A stretch of 64,000 nt of DNA, from positions 1 to 64,000 of the forward strand of contig NZ_BONQ01000184.1 in the NCBI RefSeq assembly GCF_016862795.1, given 5' to 3'. Position 1 is the first letter of the stretch. Each line of letters begins with the position of its first letter. Below, piece by piece: positions 1 through 8,678 of the stretch. A program made the translations under genes and the position numbers. Below the pieces are notes generated by a model. That model was not told the origin of the DNA. It ran no database searches and was given only the letters and a program-made list of their open reading frames with translations. Source of the DNA: Dactylosporangium siamense. GTDB lineage: Bacteria > Actinomycetota > Actinomycetes > Mycobacteriales > Micromonosporaceae.

Positions 1-144
1 CCGATCATTGAAAAACAACTGCGCCCAACTCATCGCGGAAGGGCGGCCGGACACTACCGTCAAATCTCGTCAGTCTCGGCAGATCCAGAAATCAGCGGTC
101 GGCGTGAAGGATCCGATGACAGCCCGGGCTCCAGAGATAGGGTA

Positions 145-666
145 ATGCGCTGGGTGGTTGCCATATCGCGTGAACTCTTAGCCGACCCGTCAAGCACCCA
201 AAACCGGATCTTGCCGGATCGTTCAGTCCCGCGCTCGACAGCGACCGTGAGTTCGAGTTCGACAGTTCGGGGCTCGAATCGGATATCCGAATTCTCGCCT
301 GCCCACATCGCTGTTCTGCTGCTCGAAATTGTACGCAATGCGGCGAACCGCAGTGATTTCGATGTTGCCCTCGATATTTCCAACAAAATCTCCGATGAGT
401 TGCGCCGTGCAGAGGCTGCATCATACGTAGCGCAAATGGCGTGTCGTGATCCTGCTCGACTCGATTGGGCAATGGGGGTGGCAGATAGCATTCCAGGACG
501 CCATTGGCGAAATCGGGCGTTTTACGCCATATCGTTGACTGCATTCCAACGCGGCAACACCGAGGCTGCAGAAGGCGCCGCTGAGCGTTCTATCGACGGC
601 GGCTTTGAACGCGCACTGCTGTTCGTCGAGTTCGCTGGATTGGTCTCATCGAGACCGGACAACTAA
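145..666 (+). CDS. Hypothetical helical-repeat protein, probably 5' partial or decayed
   Basis: The frame is open from the window edge and ends at 666; ATG at 145 is only the first internal start, so the true 5' end may lie outside. Residues from about 60 on look like genuine protein: an amphipathic alpha-helical stretch with Ala/Arg-rich units (ALDISNKISDELRRAEAAS, later TAFQRGNTEAAEGAAERS) reminiscent of TPR-like repeats of actinobacteria. The first 50 residues are Ser/Arg/Pro-rich and look non-coding. Codon use is visibly less GC-rich at third positions than the rest of the window. No specific function is assignable; it could be the tail of a larger repeat protein. Confidence 0.4.
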   Translation: MRWVVAISRELLADPSSTQNRILPDRSVPRSTATVSSSSTVRGSNRISEFSPAHIAVLLLEIVRNAANRSDFDVALDISNKISDELRRAEAASYVAQMACRDPARLDWAMGVADSIPGRHWRNRAFYAISLTAFQRGNTEAAEGAAERSIDGGFERALLFVEFAGLVSSRPDN

Positions 667-852
667 CGCCGTACGGCGTCTCACGAAGATGTCGGATCCG
701 AAAAGTAGGCCGACAAGTTGGTGAGACACCGACACGTTCGGTGAGAACCTACATACCTCAAACTGGTGGAGTGCTTGTATGCGAACCGGCTCCAATTCCC
801 GGATGGCACTGGCTGCTTCTTCTTCGCGGCTGTTCGGTGTGGCGGCTCGTGT

Positions 853-1779
853 TCAGGACGTGCCGTTGATGGTGTCGCGGCCCGGCGTGGCTGCGGCTGC
901 TTGCAGTGCGCTGCGAACGGCGATGATGCCGGGTGCGGTGGCGGCGGCGGCACGGGCCGCGGTGAAGATCGTGCGTTGCAGTCGCTCTTCGATGAGCTGA
1001 CGTGTGGTGATCTGCGGCAGCACGGTGGTCAGGAGTTCCGGGAGGAGAGCGACGGCTCGTCCGGAGGCGACCAGAGCGCCGAGGACGAGCCCGTCGTCGC
1101 TGCGGTGCCTGATGGTGGGTTCAAAGTCAGCGAGGCGGTTGCAGATGTTGCGCAGAACCGCGTCGAGGCCGGTGCCACGGTGCCCGGTGGCCCATGCCTG
1201 GTGCTCGCAGGCGGCGAGTCCGACGGCACGGTCGGCGGCGAGAGGGTGTCCGGGATGCAGGGCCAGCAGGACGTCTTCGCGCAGGAGGTCACGGCGGTCG
1301 ATGTCGCGTTGCCGGGCGACCGGGACGGGGTCGTACTCGATGCCGACGACAAGGTCGACGGTGCGGGCGCGCAGGTTGTCCAGGGCTGGTGCGGTCTCCT
1401 GCTGGACGACCTCAACCTCCAGGTTCGGTGCGGTGGTGGCCAGCCGGTCGAGGGTTGCGGGCAGCAGGGCCAGGGCCGGGGTTTGCACGATGGTCATGCG
1501 GAGGCGGCCACCTGGCGCGTCGTCGGCGGCGGCGATTTCGGCGCGGATCGTTTCGTCGGCGGTGAGGGCGTCGGCCGCGTACGTGGCCAGCCGGCGGCCG
1601 GCGGGGGTGAGTTCGACGTTGCGGCCGACGCGGCGCAGTAGTGCGACGCCGGCCTCCCGCTCCAGTTGGGCGAGTTGCACCGACACGCTCGACGCGCTGA
1701 ACGACAGCGCGTCGGCGACGGCCGCGACCGTGCCGAGGCGGGCAAGCGCGTCCAAGAGGCGTAGGCGTCGCAGCTCCAT
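853..1779 (-). CDS. LysR-family transcriptional regulator
   Basis: 308-residue LysR-type regulator. Residues 1-60 form the winged HTH (MELRRLRLLDALARLGTVAA, then SASSVSVQLAQLE), followed by a linker helix and a periplasmic-binding-protein-like effector domain to the C-terminus. ATG at 1779 gives the canonical LysR N-terminus; the upstream in-frame extension lacks family character. It is divergent from the membrane-protein gene at 1823 with only 43 bp between, the usual arrangement for a LysR regulator and its target. An inverted repeat (1796-1815) lies between them. The effector is unknown. Confidence 0.88.
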   Translation of the reverse strand: MELRRLRLLDALARLGTVAAVADALSFSASSVSVQLAQLEREAGVALLRRVGRNVELTPAGRRLATYAADALTADETIRAEIAAADDAPGGRLRMTIVQTPALALLPATLDRLATTAPNLEVEVVQQETAPALDNLRARTVDLVVGIEYDPVPVARQRDIDRRDLLREDVLLALHPGHPLAADRAVGLAACEHQAWATGHRGTGLDAVLRNICNRLADFEPTIRHRSDDGLVLGALVASGRAVALLPELLTTVLPQITTRQLIEERLQRTIFTAARAAAATAPGIIAVRSALQAAAATPGRDTINGTS

Positions 1780-1795
1780 TGTTCGGATTCTCCCA

Positions 1796-1815
1796 CGGTT
1801 TTGATTCGTAAACCG
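1796..1815. promoter_or_regulatory. Candidate LysR operator between divergent genes
   Basis: CGGTTT (1796-1801), 8-nt spacer, AAACCG (1810-1815): a perfect 6-bp inverted repeat in the 43-bp region between the lysR gene and the divergent membrane gene. It contains a T-N11-A pattern as in LysR boxes. Binding by the neighbouring LysR is inferred from position. Confidence 0.45.
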
Positions 1816-1822
1816 GAACTGG

Positions 1823-2911
1823 ATGCGAACGATTGCGTCCGGGACGCTGAGAGGCGTGGTACTGATTCCCCTTGTCTGCGCGCCGGTCGTCATGGCCGCC
1901 GCCACGCTGATCGAACGACGGCTCGGACCCTCCGCGGCCGGTTGGGTGGGGGCGCTGCCGGTCGCGTTCGCGGTCGCGGTGCTCGCCGTCATCCTCGACA
2001 CGAACCCCGCCACGGCAGCCGCTATGGCCCTCAGCGCGGCCGTCCACGTTCCTGCGCAGGTGGTTTTCGGCCTGGTGTTCGCCCACGTCCTGTCGCGGCG
2101 GGGCCTGCTGTGTGGTGCCGTCTGTGGTGTTGCCGCCTATGGCGCCGGATCGGTGCTGGTCGAGCAGATGCCGGTGGTCCTCGCGGTCGCCGCCGCCGTT
2201 GGGGCGTTGTGGTTCGCCCCGCGCATGATGCCTTCCGGGGAGCTGCGACGTGGTTCGCCGCGGCACTGGTCGTCCACCGCGGCGACGTGTCTGGGTGCGA
2301 TGGCCATCGTTGGGGCCGCCGTGGTGAGTCGCCGGCTCGCCGGTCCCGAGGTAGCGGGGGCGGTGGCTGCCTTCCCCACCATGTGCACGACGCTCAGCGT
2401 GCTCGCGGTGCGGCGCGACGGTCTGGTCGCCGGCGTCCACACGCTCGGCGGTCTGGTGCGCAGTCTGCCGTGTTACCTCGCGTTCTGCCTCACCTTCGCG
2501 TTGACTGCTGCGGGCATGGGAGTGACTGCCGTTGGGGTCGGTCTGTTCGCGTGTCTCGTCACGGCCGGTGTCACGTGGCGGCGAGTGCCTACCACCGCAG
2601 CGCCATCGCTCGTCGACATGCCGAGCGGAGTACTTGAATACGAACCCCGCTGCATTCCTGAGGCTGATGATCTGGACGGTCCCTCGTCGGCGGCCCGAGG
2701 CGGGCGTGCTGCTTCAGGTGCTGGTTCGGGCGGCGAGGTAGGCGCTCCAGTCGGTGCCACGGTACGGCGACGAACTCACCCCGACCGGCAAGCGCGACAC
2801 GACCTACGGCAAGGAGCTGTGGAAGGACAGCAACGGGGATTTGCACTTCCTCAACGACCTCGTCGGCACCGTGCGCGCCCCGACAGGCCAGCTGCTCGAC
2901 AGCCGCAATAG
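1823..2911 (+). CDS. Multi-spanning membrane protein of unknown function, 3' end disrupted
   Basis: About 255 residues of clear polytopic membrane protein: hydrophobic segments near residues 8-27, 36-57, 70-105, 117-135, 155-170, 185-197 and 213-250. The two halves look like diverged repeats (ERRLGPSAAGWVGALPVAFA versus SRRLAGPEVAGAVAAFPTM), as in GlpM/DUF3147-like proteins. After about residue 255 (around 2590) membrane character stops and the frame runs, without usual codon bias, over the start of the next gene to 2911. The natural stop was probably lost by recombination near 2600-2750. Divergent from the LysR gene, which probably controls it. Function unknown; permease or exporter is a guess. 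Confidence 0.6.
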   Translation: MRTIASGTLRGVVLIPLVCAPVVMAAATLIERRLGPSAAGWVGALPVAFAVAVLAVILDTNPATAAAMALSAAVHVPAQVVFGLVFAHVLSRRGLLCGAVCGVAAYGAGSVLVEQMPVVLAVAAAVGALWFAPRMMPSGELRRGSPRHWSSTAATCLGAMAIVGAAVVSRRLAGPEVAGAVAAFPTMCTTLSVLAVRRDGLVAGVHTLGGLVRSLPCYLAFCLTFALTAAGMGVTAVGVGLFACLVTAGVTWRRVPTTAAPSLVDMPSGVLEYEPRCIPEADDLDGPSSAARGGRAASGAGSGGEVGAPVGATVRRRTHPDRQARHDLRQGAVEGQQRGFALPQRPRRHRARPDRPAARQPQ

Positions 2912-3767
2912 ACGCTACAAGACCGACGACAACTCGCCGGCGGCCGACGGTATCGGCGTCCGTGGCGTGCCCGACACGTCAAAGGTGGCCTCGCACACGG
3001 CCACTGGCAACCAGAGCGTCGACGTTGAGGTCAGAATGGCTCTTCAGGCCCGCGCGGACGTCGCGAGCCAGCGCCAGACGTTGTGGGACGAGCAGCTCGA
3101 CGCGATCGCCGAGAAGCTCCGCGCGCACGACATCACGGTGGACGCCCCAGCGTGCAGCGTGGGCCACATCGACGATCTGCTGTCGGAGGCCGCGCCCTTC
3201 CTCAGCGCCGCTGAGCGCATGGTGCTGCGGGCAGCCGGCCGTGAGTACGCGCAGATGACGGATCAGCTCGTCGCTTGCAGTGAACGTATCGGCACCGCTG
3301 GTGCCGCAGTTGTCGTGGCGCGCGAGATCCCCAACGGGATCACACTGACCTCGGACGACGGCGAGCGCGGCACATCCGGCAACGCCGACCGCTGGGTCTA
3401 TGACATCAGGGACGATGGCACCCTCGTCTGTGTCGAAGGCAAGGGCGTCGGCGGCCGGCTCACCAGCCGGTTCGTCGATGACCCAGACAATCCCGATGGG
3501 GACAGGATCCGTGCCCAGCAGTGCAGCTTTCCCTACGTGACGCACATGGCGCGGCACGACTACAAACTCGCCAGGGCACTCGGGGCGGACCCCGCGATGC
3601 GCGCCACCGTCCAACAAGCCGTCGACGACGGCCGGGTCCGCGTCATCCGCGTGGACACCAACGAATATGGCAACATCAAGCGGACCGACTACCAATTCGA
3701 CACGGTGCGGTTGCAAGGCATGCGCATCACGGTGGCAGGAACACCCGACCGTCCGGAGGACCAGTGA
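2754..3767 (+). CDS. Polymorphic-toxin C-terminal fragment with restriction-endonuclease-like nuclease tip
   Basis: 337 residues from GTG 2754; a stop at 2739 blocks any in-frame extension. The N-terminus (KELWKDSNGDLHFLNDLVGT, VRAPTGQLLDSRNRRYKTDD) looks like the interior of a long secreted toxin, not a true start. A helical linker spans about 90-180. The C-terminal 130 residues fit a PD-(D/E)xK toxin nuclease: RWVYDI then LVCVEGKG, where the E-x-K supplies candidate metal-binding acid and lysine, followed by a GGRLTSRFV loop and a QQCSF/Y segment. The delivery region (LXG, Rhs or pre-toxin) is absent, so this is probably an orphan tip. Its stop overlaps the next start by 4 bp, the coupling expected of toxin and immunity genes. 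Nuclease assignment is motif-based. Confidence 0.6.
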   Translation: MPRYGDELTPTGKRDTTYGKELWKDSNGDLHFLNDLVGTVRAPTGQLLDSRNRRYKTDDNSPAADGIGVRGVPDTSKVASHTATGNQSVDVEVRMALQARADVASQRQTLWDEQLDAIAEKLRAHDITVDAPACSVGHIDDLLSEAAPFLSAAERMVLRAAGREYAQMTDQLVACSERIGTAGAAVVVAREIPNGITLTSDDGERGTSGNADRWVYDIRDDGTLVCVEGKGVGGRLTSRFVDDPDNPDGDRIRAQQCSFPYVTHMARHDYKLARALGADPAMRATVQQAVDDGRVRVIRVDTNEYGNIKRTDYQFDTVRLQGMRITVAGTPDRPEDQ

Positions 3768-4267
3768 ACGCACGGCAATACTGGCGTGTCATTGACGGCG
3801 ATACGCTGCGTCGGCTGCTGGCCGCCATCCGCACCGAACACTGGAGCTGGACCGCCGACCAGGTGCCGCTACTGGCCGAGCGACTTGGCTGGAACATCGT
3901 CCTGGTCCTGGACGGCAAAGGGGCCGTCGCCGAGGCGGGATGGAACGTCGGCGATCCAGAGGAGATCGAGATCGCCTACTCCGGCGCGACGGTCGACGAC
4001 ATCACCATGCGGCTCACCGACACGGTGCCGACGAAACAGGCCGAGGCCCGCATCTTCGCGCAGGACGCCTTCGCCGCCGCGGTCGCCGTGGCCGCCGAAG
4101 TGCTCGGGCCACCGACCAGCCGCGTGCTTGGCCGTGCACAGCAGGCCCGCTGGCGATCGGCGGACACCACGATCATGGTCAAGCACAACAAGGCCGCCAT
4201 CAACCTCGCCTGGGCCAACAATGCCTTCCAGGACCGCTGGGACAACCTGCGCGAGGAACCAACGTGA
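3764..4267 (+). CDS. DUF6301-like small protein, candidate immunity protein
   Basis: 167 residues from GTG 3764, which overlaps the toxin stop (GTGA) and follows a good ribosome site (GGAGGA, 3755-3760). It is soluble and acidic with no signal peptide. The sequence (QYWRVIDGDTLRRLLAAIRT near the start, SWTADQVPLLAERLGW, late MVKHNKAAINLAWANNAF) resembles actinobacterial DUF6301 proteins found beside secreted toxins. Position directly after the toxin tip and translational coupling suggest immunity, an inference from organisation and not a demonstrated activity. Confidence 0.65.
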   Translation: MNARQYWRVIDGDTLRRLLAAIRTEHWSWTADQVPLLAERLGWNIVLVLDGKGAVAEAGWNVGDPEEIEIAYSGATVDDITMRLTDTVPTKQAEARIFAQDAFAAAVAVAAEVLGPPTSRVLGRAQQARWRSADTTIMVKHNKAAINLAWANNAFQDRWDNLREEPT

Positions 4268-4647
4268 CCGAAGACCTGTGGGCGACGTTCACCGACGAAC
4301 TCGCTGAACTGCTCCCCCAGCTGGACGTCAGGGACACCGTCATCCTGATAAGCGAGCCGTTGTACGTGCAGTTCCAGCAGCTCCCGACCGTCCTCACCGT
4401 CGAGGCGGCCTCGAATTACGCCTTACCCCCTGAGCACCAGCTCACCGCCGATGCCGAGCGGCACCTCGCCGCCCTGGGCTGGAACCCCCCGGACCCGCCG
4501 TCCTACTACAACTGGCGGTGCGAGTTTCGTTGGCCCATGCCGGGTCAGGAGGCGGTCGCCCTTGCGGGAATGCTCACCGAAACGCTGCGGACCGTCATGC
4601 GGATAGCGTCGCCCCACGATCTCGAACGGCAGCGTTTCACCGCCTGA
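4264..4647 (+). CDS. TY-Chap (YbjN/CesT-like) domain protein
   Basis: 127 residues from GTG 4264, again overlapping the previous stop by 4 bp. The pattern TEDLWATFTDELAELLPQL, VILISEPLYVQFQQLPT, LTVEAASNYALPPEHQL, AALGWNPPDPPSYYNW, then a Trp and a terminal helix matches the TY-Chap fold, which is related to type III secretion chaperones and YbjN and is frequent in toxin-immunity neighbourhoods. It is probably a second immunity protein or a toxin-binding chaperone. Third gene of the coupled trio starting at 2754. Confidence 0.65.
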   Translation: MTEDLWATFTDELAELLPQLDVRDTVILISEPLYVQFQQLPTVLTVEAASNYALPPEHQLTADAERHLAALGWNPPDPPSYYNWRCEFRWPMPGQEAVALAGMLTETLRTVMRIASPHDLERQRFTA

Positions 4648-5332
4648 GCTGGCAGGAGGGAACGAGGAATCGGCCCAGCGGTGTGGTGTGCCGGCCCACA
4701 ATCCAGCTACAGCACGGGTAACAGGCGATCATTCGGAGAGCGGTGCTGTATGCACGGCACCAGCACGATGAGCCGCCAGTCAGCGCACCGGCGGGATCAT
4801 GCACAGTGGGCAGATGCGAGGTGTAGCGGCATGCATCGATCGATTAGCGGCAGAACCAGCTCAGGGTCCTTGGCGACTCTGACGTCGCACACGCCACCCA
4901 CCCGTTCACCCCTACGAATGACCACGACCGGGCACGCTCAACAACGGCAGACCGTGCAACGGGGCGCAGTTTCGTCGTCACGGGCGCACCGCCACCAGAC
5001 AGTGCCATGACTGTCGCGCCCCCGGCCGCTGTCGCCGAAAGGCCGCCCCGCACGCGGGTCCGGAGCGATGGCAGCGAGCGTGCTGTTGGTGCGTGCGAGT
5101 CAAACAAAGGATGGCGCGAGCTCGGGCGGACAGGAGTCCAGGCCGTTGCTGATGATCGGATACACGGTCATGGTGACGGCCGTCATCGGACGACGGTGAC
5201 GGGCGCGGCTCCACCAGGCGTGTGCGGCTGCGGTGGCGGGGAAGAGGAATGATCGGTCAAGCGCTGCACCTATGATCCGCCGGGGTCGATGCCAGCCAGC
5301 CCGAGGTCAAGGCCAACCTAGGAAACAACGCC
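4648..5332. other. Gene-free stretch
   Basis: About 685 bp with only short frames that show neither coding bias nor recognisable motifs. It separates the toxin cassette from the convergent aldo/keto reductase. I see no transposase remnant, tRNA or clear terminator. Confidence 0.5.
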
Positions 5333-6310
5333 TCATCGGCGCGGGCGGTACGAGTAGCCGTACGGCGCATGCGGGCGGTAGGGAGCCTCCAACCTCGCCA
5401 CGTCCTCGTCGCTGAGCACCAGTTCCGTGGCCGCGAGCGCATCGTCCAGGTGATGCGGCTTCGTCACCCCGACGATCGGCGCGCTGATCTGAGGCCGGCG
5501 CAGCAGCCACGCCAGGGCCACCCGCGCCGGCGGCACCCCGTGCGCGGCGGCCACCGCCCGCACCGCCGCCACCACCTCGGCGTCGTTGTCGTCGCGGCCC
5601 CAGTTCTCCGACCGCTCGGCAACCGCCCGCGCGGTGTCCCGGGCCCCGGCGAGCAGCCCCCGGGCCAGCGGGCTGTAGGGCAGCACGCCCACGCCCTGGT
5701 CGGCGCAGAGCGGCAGCATCTCCCGTTCCTCCTCGCGGTAGACCAGGTTGTAGCGGGTCTGCATCGACACGAACCTGGTCCAGCCGCCCGCCTGCGCGGT
5801 GTGCTGGGCCTTCGCGAACTGCCACGCGTACATCAGCGACGCCCCGAGGTAGCGCACCTTGCCGGCCCGCACCAGGTCGTGCAGCGCCGCCATGGTTTCC
5901 TCGATGGGGGTTTCGTCGTCCCAGCGGTGGATCTGGTACAGGTCGATGTGGTCGGTGCCGAGGCGGCGCAGTGAGGCGTCGACGGCGGACATGACGTGCT
6001 TGCGGGACAGGCCGTGGTCGTTCGGGCCCGAACCCATCGGGAAGAAGACCTTCGTCGCGAGCACGTAGTCGTCGCGGTGGGCGAAGTACCTGCCGAGCAG
6101 CCGTCCGGTGATCTCCTCGCTGACGCCGCCGGAGTACATGTCGGCGGTGTCGAAGAACGTCATGCCGGCCTCGACGGCCTGCCGCACCAGGCCGGCGGCC
6201 GCGTCCTCGGGCAGGAACCACGGCTCGTCGGCCGGGTCGCCGTAGCTCATCATCCCCAGGCCGATCCGCGATACCCGCAGACCTGACGAACCTAGACGGG
6301 TGTACTGCAT
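5333..6310 (-). CDS. Aldo/keto reductase
   Basis: 325 residues from ATG 6310, with a strong AAGGAGG ribosome site just upstream. TIM-barrel NADPH-dependent oxidoreductase: MQYTRLGSSGLRVSRIGLG start, catalytic Asp and Tyr in FFDTADMYSGG, Lys in LATKVFF, His in LYQIHRWDD, and cofactor-binding SAPIVGV near residue 280. It resembles the voltage-channel-beta/YajO-type branch acting on small aldehydes. Its start lies inside the end of the EamA exporter gene (19-bp overlap), so the two form an operon, probably under the divergent Lrp regulator. Substrate unknown. Confidence 0.9.
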   Translation of the reverse strand: MQYTRLGSSGLRVSRIGLGMMSYGDPADEPWFLPEDAAAGLVRQAVEAGMTFFDTADMYSGGVSEEITGRLLGRYFAHRDDYVLATKVFFPMGSGPNDHGLSRKHVMSAVDASLRRLGTDHIDLYQIHRWDDETPIEETMAALHDLVRAGKVRYLGASLMYAWQFAKAQHTAQAGGWTRFVSMQTRYNLVYREEEREMLPLCADQGVGVLPYSPLARGLLAGARDTARAVAERSENWGRDDNDAEVVAAVRAVAAAHGVPPARVALAWLLRRPQISAPIVGVTKPHHLDDALAATELVLSDEDVARLEAPYRPHAPYGYSYRPRR

Positions 6311-7161
6311 GCGGGTTCCTCCTTGAACGGGGTGTGCGTCGCGACCGCGACGACCACCAGTGCCACGCCGAGCAGGTCGCGGACCGTCGGTCGCTGGGCG
6401 AGGACGAGCAGGCCGATGACCGTGGCGCAGGCCGGTAGCAGGCTCAGCGTCAGCGCGAACGTCGCGCGCCGCAGCCGGGCCATGGCGAGCTGGTCCGCCA
6501 CGTACGGGATCACCGACGAGCACACGCCGACACCGACACCGGCCAGCAGCAGGCCGGGGTGCCCGAAGGCGGGCGCGGCACCGGCGAGGCCCAGGGGCGT
6601 GGCCACGACCGCGGCGACGAGCATGGCGGCGCCGAGCTGGTCCACGCTGCCGGAGGTGCCCGCGATGCGGTGGCCGAGGGTGATGTACAGCATGAACAGC
6701 GCGCAGTTCGCGAAGGCGAACGCGAACCCGAGCGGCTCGCCGGCGAACCGGATCCCGGTGAGGGTGAACACGCCGGCCGCGGCGAGCCCGAGCGCGAGCG
6801 CGTTGCGCGGGCCACGGACGCCGGCCGCGGCCAGGACGATGACGCCGAGGAACTCGATCGAGCCGACGGTGGCCAGCGGCAGCCGCGCGATCGCCAGGTA
6901 GAACACCGTGTTCATCGCCGCCAGGACCGCGCCCAGAGCAAGCTGGTCCGGATGCAGCAGCAGTCGCCAGGGGCGCCGCCACATCGCGAACACCAGCGCC
7001 GCAGTGGCGATCCGCAGCCAGGCGACCCCGAAGACGTCGACATGGGCGAACAGCAGCACGGCGAACGCCGGGCCGAGGTAGTGGAAGACCGAGCTGACCG
7101 CGATCGAGCCGGTCGCGGTCAGCCGGTCCCGTGTCTGTTCCCGCACGGGAGTATCTTCCAA
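6292..7161 (-). CDS. EamA/RhtA-type drug/metabolite transporter
   Basis: 289 residues with about ten hydrophobic segments in two EamA halves; typical small-solute or amino-acid exporter of the DMT superfamily. The start (MEDTPVREQTRDRL) precedes the first helix. Divergent from an Lrp/AsnC regulator with 47 bp between, a pairing seen for RhtA-like exporters controlled by amino-acid-sensing regulators; an amino-acid or analogue substrate is therefore inferred. The stop lies inside the start of the aldo/keto reductase gene. Confidence 0.88.
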   Translation of the reverse strand: MEDTPVREQTRDRLTATGSIAVSSVFHYLGPAFAVLLFAHVDVFGVAWLRIATAALVFAMWRRPWRLLLHPDQLALGAVLAAMNTVFYLAIARLPLATVGSIEFLGVIVLAAAGVRGPRNALALGLAAAGVFTLTGIRFAGEPLGFAFAFANCALFMLYITLGHRIAGTSGSVDQLGAAMLVAAVVATPLGLAGAAPAFGHPGLLLAGVGVGVCSSVIPYVADQLAMARLRRATFALTLSLLPACATVIGLLVLAQRPTVRDLLGVALVVVAVATHTPFKEEPACSTPV

Positions 7162-7208
7162 AGCATTGAGTCGGCAGTGAAGGCCAAGTTGAAGGTGGGT
7201 GGCACGAC

Positions 7209-7673
7209 TTGCCTAAGAACTCAAGCCAGAATGCCTTGGATGCCGTCAACCTGCGGGTGCTGGCCGAATTGCAGGCCAACCCGCGGTTGTCCATGTCGGA
7301 GCTGGGGCGCCGGGTCGGCATGTCCGCACCGGCGGTCACCGAGCGGGTGCAGCGCCTCGAGGCGGCGGGCGTGATCCTCGGGTACCGGATGGACATCGAC
7401 CCGGCCGCGCTCGGCATGCCGGCCACGGCCCTCGTGCGCATCAGGCCGGGGCCGGGCCAGCTGCCGAAGATCACCCAGCTCGCGCAGGAGACCCCGCAGG
7501 TGGTCGAGTGCCACCGCATCACCGGCGAGGACTGCTTCCTGCTCAAGGTCCACGCGCCGTCGATCGGTGAGCTGGAGGAACTGCTCGACCGGTTCCTGCT
7601 GTACGGGCAGACGACCACCTCGATCGTCGTCTCCACCCCCGTGCCGCCCCGGCCGCTCCCACTGCCGGACTAG
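7209..7673 (+). CDS. Lrp/AsnC-family transcriptional regulator
   Basis: 154 residues, normal for the family. N-terminal HTH (NLRVLAELQANPRLSMSELG then MSAPAVTERVQRLEAAGVI) and a C-terminal RAM ligand domain (LVRIRPGPGQL; VVECHRITGEDCFLLKV). The start is TTG 7209 with a GAAGGTGGG ribosome site about 9 nt upstream. It is divergent from the EamA-aldo/keto reductase operon, its likely target. The amino-acid effector is not predictable. Confidence 0.9.
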   Translation: MPKNSSQNALDAVNLRVLAELQANPRLSMSELGRRVGMSAPAVTERVQRLEAAGVILGYRMDIDPAALGMPATALVRIRPGPGQLPKITQLAQETPQVVECHRITGEDCFLLKVHAPSIGELEELLDRFLLYGQTTTSIVVSTPVPPRPLPLPD

Positions 7674-7679
7674 CAAGGG

Positions 7680-8678
7680 CTACCGGGAGCGGCGGAGCCA
7701 GACGAAGCCGAAGCCGGCCAGCAGCGCCGCGAGGGCCGTGTACAGCGCCAGCTCGATCCACTGAAACGTCCAGTACCGGTTGCCCGGCTGGTAGGTGTGC
7801 TCGAAGTGCAGGTGCTTCGCGACCATGCAGGCCTTGACGGCGGCCCGGTCACTGATGTTGGCGATGCAGGGCCGGTCGTCCTCGCCGGTGTACCGCGTGC
7901 CGTCCGCCTTGAACACCGGCGCGCCGTCGCTCAGCGCCCAGCCGCCGGGCACGGTGTAGCCGTGGACGGTGAACAGGTTGTCGTTGCCCAGGCTGAGCCC
8001 GATCTCGCGGCTCAGGACGTCGGCGTCGATGATGACGGTTTGGGTGACCGGGGGCAGCAGGTGCTGCCGGACGACCGCCGGGACCAGCACCTGCAGCGCG
8101 GTGAAGGCGACGAGCGTGATCGCCATGGCGGTCAGGGTGCGCCGCGTGAGCATGCCGACGACGGTGCCGAGGACGGACGCGAACAGCGCGTAGCCGATCG
8201 GCACGACGTTGCGGGTGTCGAAGTTGAAGGCCGCGAACCGCTGCCCCATCAGCGCGTCGTAGCGGCTCAGGCTCCAGGTCAGCGCCAGGCTGAGCAGGCC
8301 GGTCACCAGGGCGGCGACCAGGCCGACGACGGCGAGCTTGACCGCCAGCCAGCGGGTGCGGGTGACGCTCTGGTTCCACACCAGCCGGTCGGTGCGCTCC
8401 TCCAGCTCGCGGGCCACCAGCGGGGCGCCCCAGAAGATGCCGATCAGGGCGGGCGCGAGGAGCAGGCTGCCGAGGACGACGGCGAGCTGGCCCTCGTAGT
8501 CGCCGCGCAGCTCCATCCGCGCGATGCTGCACGCCTCGCCGGCGCAGCCGACGATCCTGGCGTCGATGAAGGCGCCGATGCTGTCGCGCAGGTGGATGAT
8601 GTACAGCGCGAGCACGGCCACGGCGCCGGCGGCCGCCAGGGCCTGGACGCGGAACTGTCGCCAGGTCAGCCAGGTCAT
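7680..8678 (-). CDS. ABC transporter permease
   Basis: 332 residues, ABC-2-like membrane subunit. Opens with TWLTWRQFRVQALAAAGAVA, a first membrane segment and a long extracytoplasmic loop containing Cys residues; further helices near residues 75-95, 115-135, 165-185, 190-210 and 305-325. A second large external region (about 215-300) holds two Cys residues. Starts 4 bp inside the end of the ATPase gene (ATGA overlap), so the two make one exporter. Convergent with the Lrp gene. Confidence 0.88.
   Translation of the reverse strand: MTWLTWRQFRVQALAAAGAVAVLALYIIHLRDSIGAFIDARIVGCAGEACSIARMELRGDYEGQLAVVLGSLLLAPALIGIFWGAPLVARELEERTDRLVWNQSVTRTRWLAVKLAVVGLVAALVTGLLSLALTWSLSRYDALMGQRFAAFNFDTRNVVPIGYALFASVLGTVVGMLTRRTLTAMAITLVAFTALQVLVPAVVRQHLLPPVTQTVIIDADVLSREIGLSLGNDNLFTVHGYTVPGGWALSDGAPVFKADGTRYTGEDDRPCIANISDRAAVKACMVAKHLHFEHTYQPGNRYWTFQWIELALYTALAALLAGFGFVWLRRSR

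Noticed and set aside
4681-5010. 109-codon plus-strand frame in the gene-free stretch
   Set aside because: Composition is His/Ser/Arg-rich without hydrophobic core or motifs, and there is no convincing ribosome site.
5333-7636. Single 767-codon minus-strand frame covering aldo/keto reductase, exporter and Lrp gene
   Set aside because: Only the C-terminal 325 residues are protein-like (aldo/keto reductase); the upstream part is antisense or out of frame with the EamA and Lrp genes, which have their own strong motifs.
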